This document shows, piece after piece, positions 4,600 through 5,217 of a stretch of DNA of 5,217 bases. The translations under genes and the position numbers were made by a program. The DNA is from Actinomycetota bacterium (GTDB taxonomy: Bacteria > Actinomycetota > Actinomycetes > UBA12327), in NCBI GenBank assembly GCA_026392555.1, contig JAPLBW010000001.1:1-5217 (forward strand), written 5' to 3'. The notes beneath the pieces are model-generated. The model was not told where the DNA came from, did not search any database, and worked only from the letters and a program-made list of their open reading frames with translations. The number at the start of each line of letters is the position of its first letter. Within the stretch, counting starts at the first letter, position 1.

Positions 4600-5217
4600 A
4601 TGGGATCAAAGGATGCCGCGCTGGTGCGGCGGGCCCGCCGGATCCAGCGCGCTTTGGCTGATCAGTACCCAGATGTGCAGTGCGAACTCGATTTCACCAG
4701 TCCTTACGAACTACTAGTGGCCACCATCTTGTCGGCTCAATGCACCGATAAGCGGGTCAATGGCGTCACCCCTGCACTCTTCAAGAAATACCCCAACACC
4801 AGGAAATTGGCAGCGGCCAATCGCGATGCTCTTGAGGCCTTGATTCAGTCCACGGGGTTCTTTCGCGCCAAGACCGACACGTTGTTGAGGATGGGGGCTG
4901 ACGTCAATGAGCGCTTTGCCGGCGAGGTCCCGCACACCTTGGACGAACTGGTTTCGCTACCAGGAGTGGGACGCAAAACAGCGAACGTCGTTTTAGGTGA
5001 AGCATTCGGGGTACCCGGGATCACGGTTGATACGCATTTCGGTCGGCTCGCACGTCGCTTTGGTTGGACCGAGGAAGAGGATCCCGTCAAGGTCGAGCAC
5101 GCAGTGGGCGCACTGTTTCCCACAAAGGACTGGACGGATGTTTCGCAGTTAGTCATTTGGCATGGTCGCCGTCGATGCCATGCGCGCAAACCCGCGTGCG
5201 GCGCGTGCAATGTGTCA
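4600..5217 (+). CDS. nth: Endonuclease III (Nth), C-terminal end cut by window
   Basis: A bifunctional DNA glycosylase/AP lyase of base-excision repair that removes oxidised pyrimidines. The first 206 residues are present. The helix-hairpin-helix LPGVGRKTANVVLG (120-133) contains the Schiff-base lysine K126, and the catalytic aspartate is D144 in VDTHFGRLARRFG (143-155). LLVATILSAQCTDKRVN (38-54) is the standard early helix. The 4Fe-4S loop begins with C193, C200 and C203, fitting C-x6-C-x2-C-x5-C; the fourth cysteine would be residue 209, just beyond the window. The ATG at 4600 follows a proposed leaderless promoter. It is divergent from rsiG; in Mycobacterium nth is also a near neighbour of crp. 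Confidence 0.96.
   Translation, partial: MGSKDAALVRRARRIQRALADQYPDVQCELDFTSPYELLVATILSAQCTDKRVNGVTPALFKKYPNTRKLAAANRDALEALIQSTGFFRAKTDTLLRMGADVNERFAGEVPHTLDELVSLPGVGRKTANVVLGEAFGVPGITVDTHFGRLARRFGWTEEEDPVKVEHAVGALFPTKDWTDVSQLVIWHGRRRCHARKPACGACNVS

Overview
The window is actinobacterial chromosome of moderate G+C (mid-50s per cent by eye). Three things point there: a WhiB-family iron-sulfur regulator (a family confined to Actinobacteria and their phages), a Crp almost collinear with mycobacterial Crp, and several genes with no Shine-Dalgarno sequence but a TAnnnT -10 box exactly six bases before the start codon, the usual leaderless arrangement in this phylum. The gene order matches, from memory, the Mycobacterium ponA2 - whiB4 - (DUF4177) - RidA - metallo-beta-lactamase - crp - nth neighbourhood. 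The genus cannot be told from this sequence.

Layout. At 1-560 (minus) is the N-terminal part of a bifunctional class A penicillin-binding protein (PonA2-like), cut by the window edge. It is divergent from a WhiB4/WblA-type regulator at 717-1049 (plus), and the 156-base gap holds a perfect 10-bp inverted repeat. From 1142 to 3197 (plus) runs a tight four-gene operon: a 53-residue DUF4177 protein, a RidA-like protein, a NUDIX hydrolase and an LACTB2-like metallo-beta-lactamase-fold hydrolase, with 4-base overlaps at the last two junctions. Its end overlaps tail-to-tail by three or four bases with crp (3194-3868, minus). Behind crp, on the same strand, is a 183-residue protein (3955-4506) recognisable as RsiG, the cyclic-di-GMP-binding anti-sigma factor for WhiG-type sigma factors. 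Divergent from it, nth (endonuclease III) starts at 4600 and runs out of the window just before the last iron-sulfur cysteine.

How they fit. The window combines envelope synthesis (PBP), redox/NO-responsive transcription (WhiB), metabolite or damage clean-up (RidA, NUDIX, MBL), cAMP-responsive transcription (Crp), c-di-GMP-responsive sigma control (RsiG) and base-excision repair (Nth). The most notable element is RsiG between crp and nth. Its first helix carries an exact E-x3-S-x2-R-x3-Q-x3-D c-di-GMP signature. The second copy is degenerate at its last two positions. A cAMP receptor and a c-di-GMP receptor therefore sit side by side on one strand. Every intergenic stretch is shorter than 160 bases, and I see no RNA gene, insertion sequence or CRISPR array.
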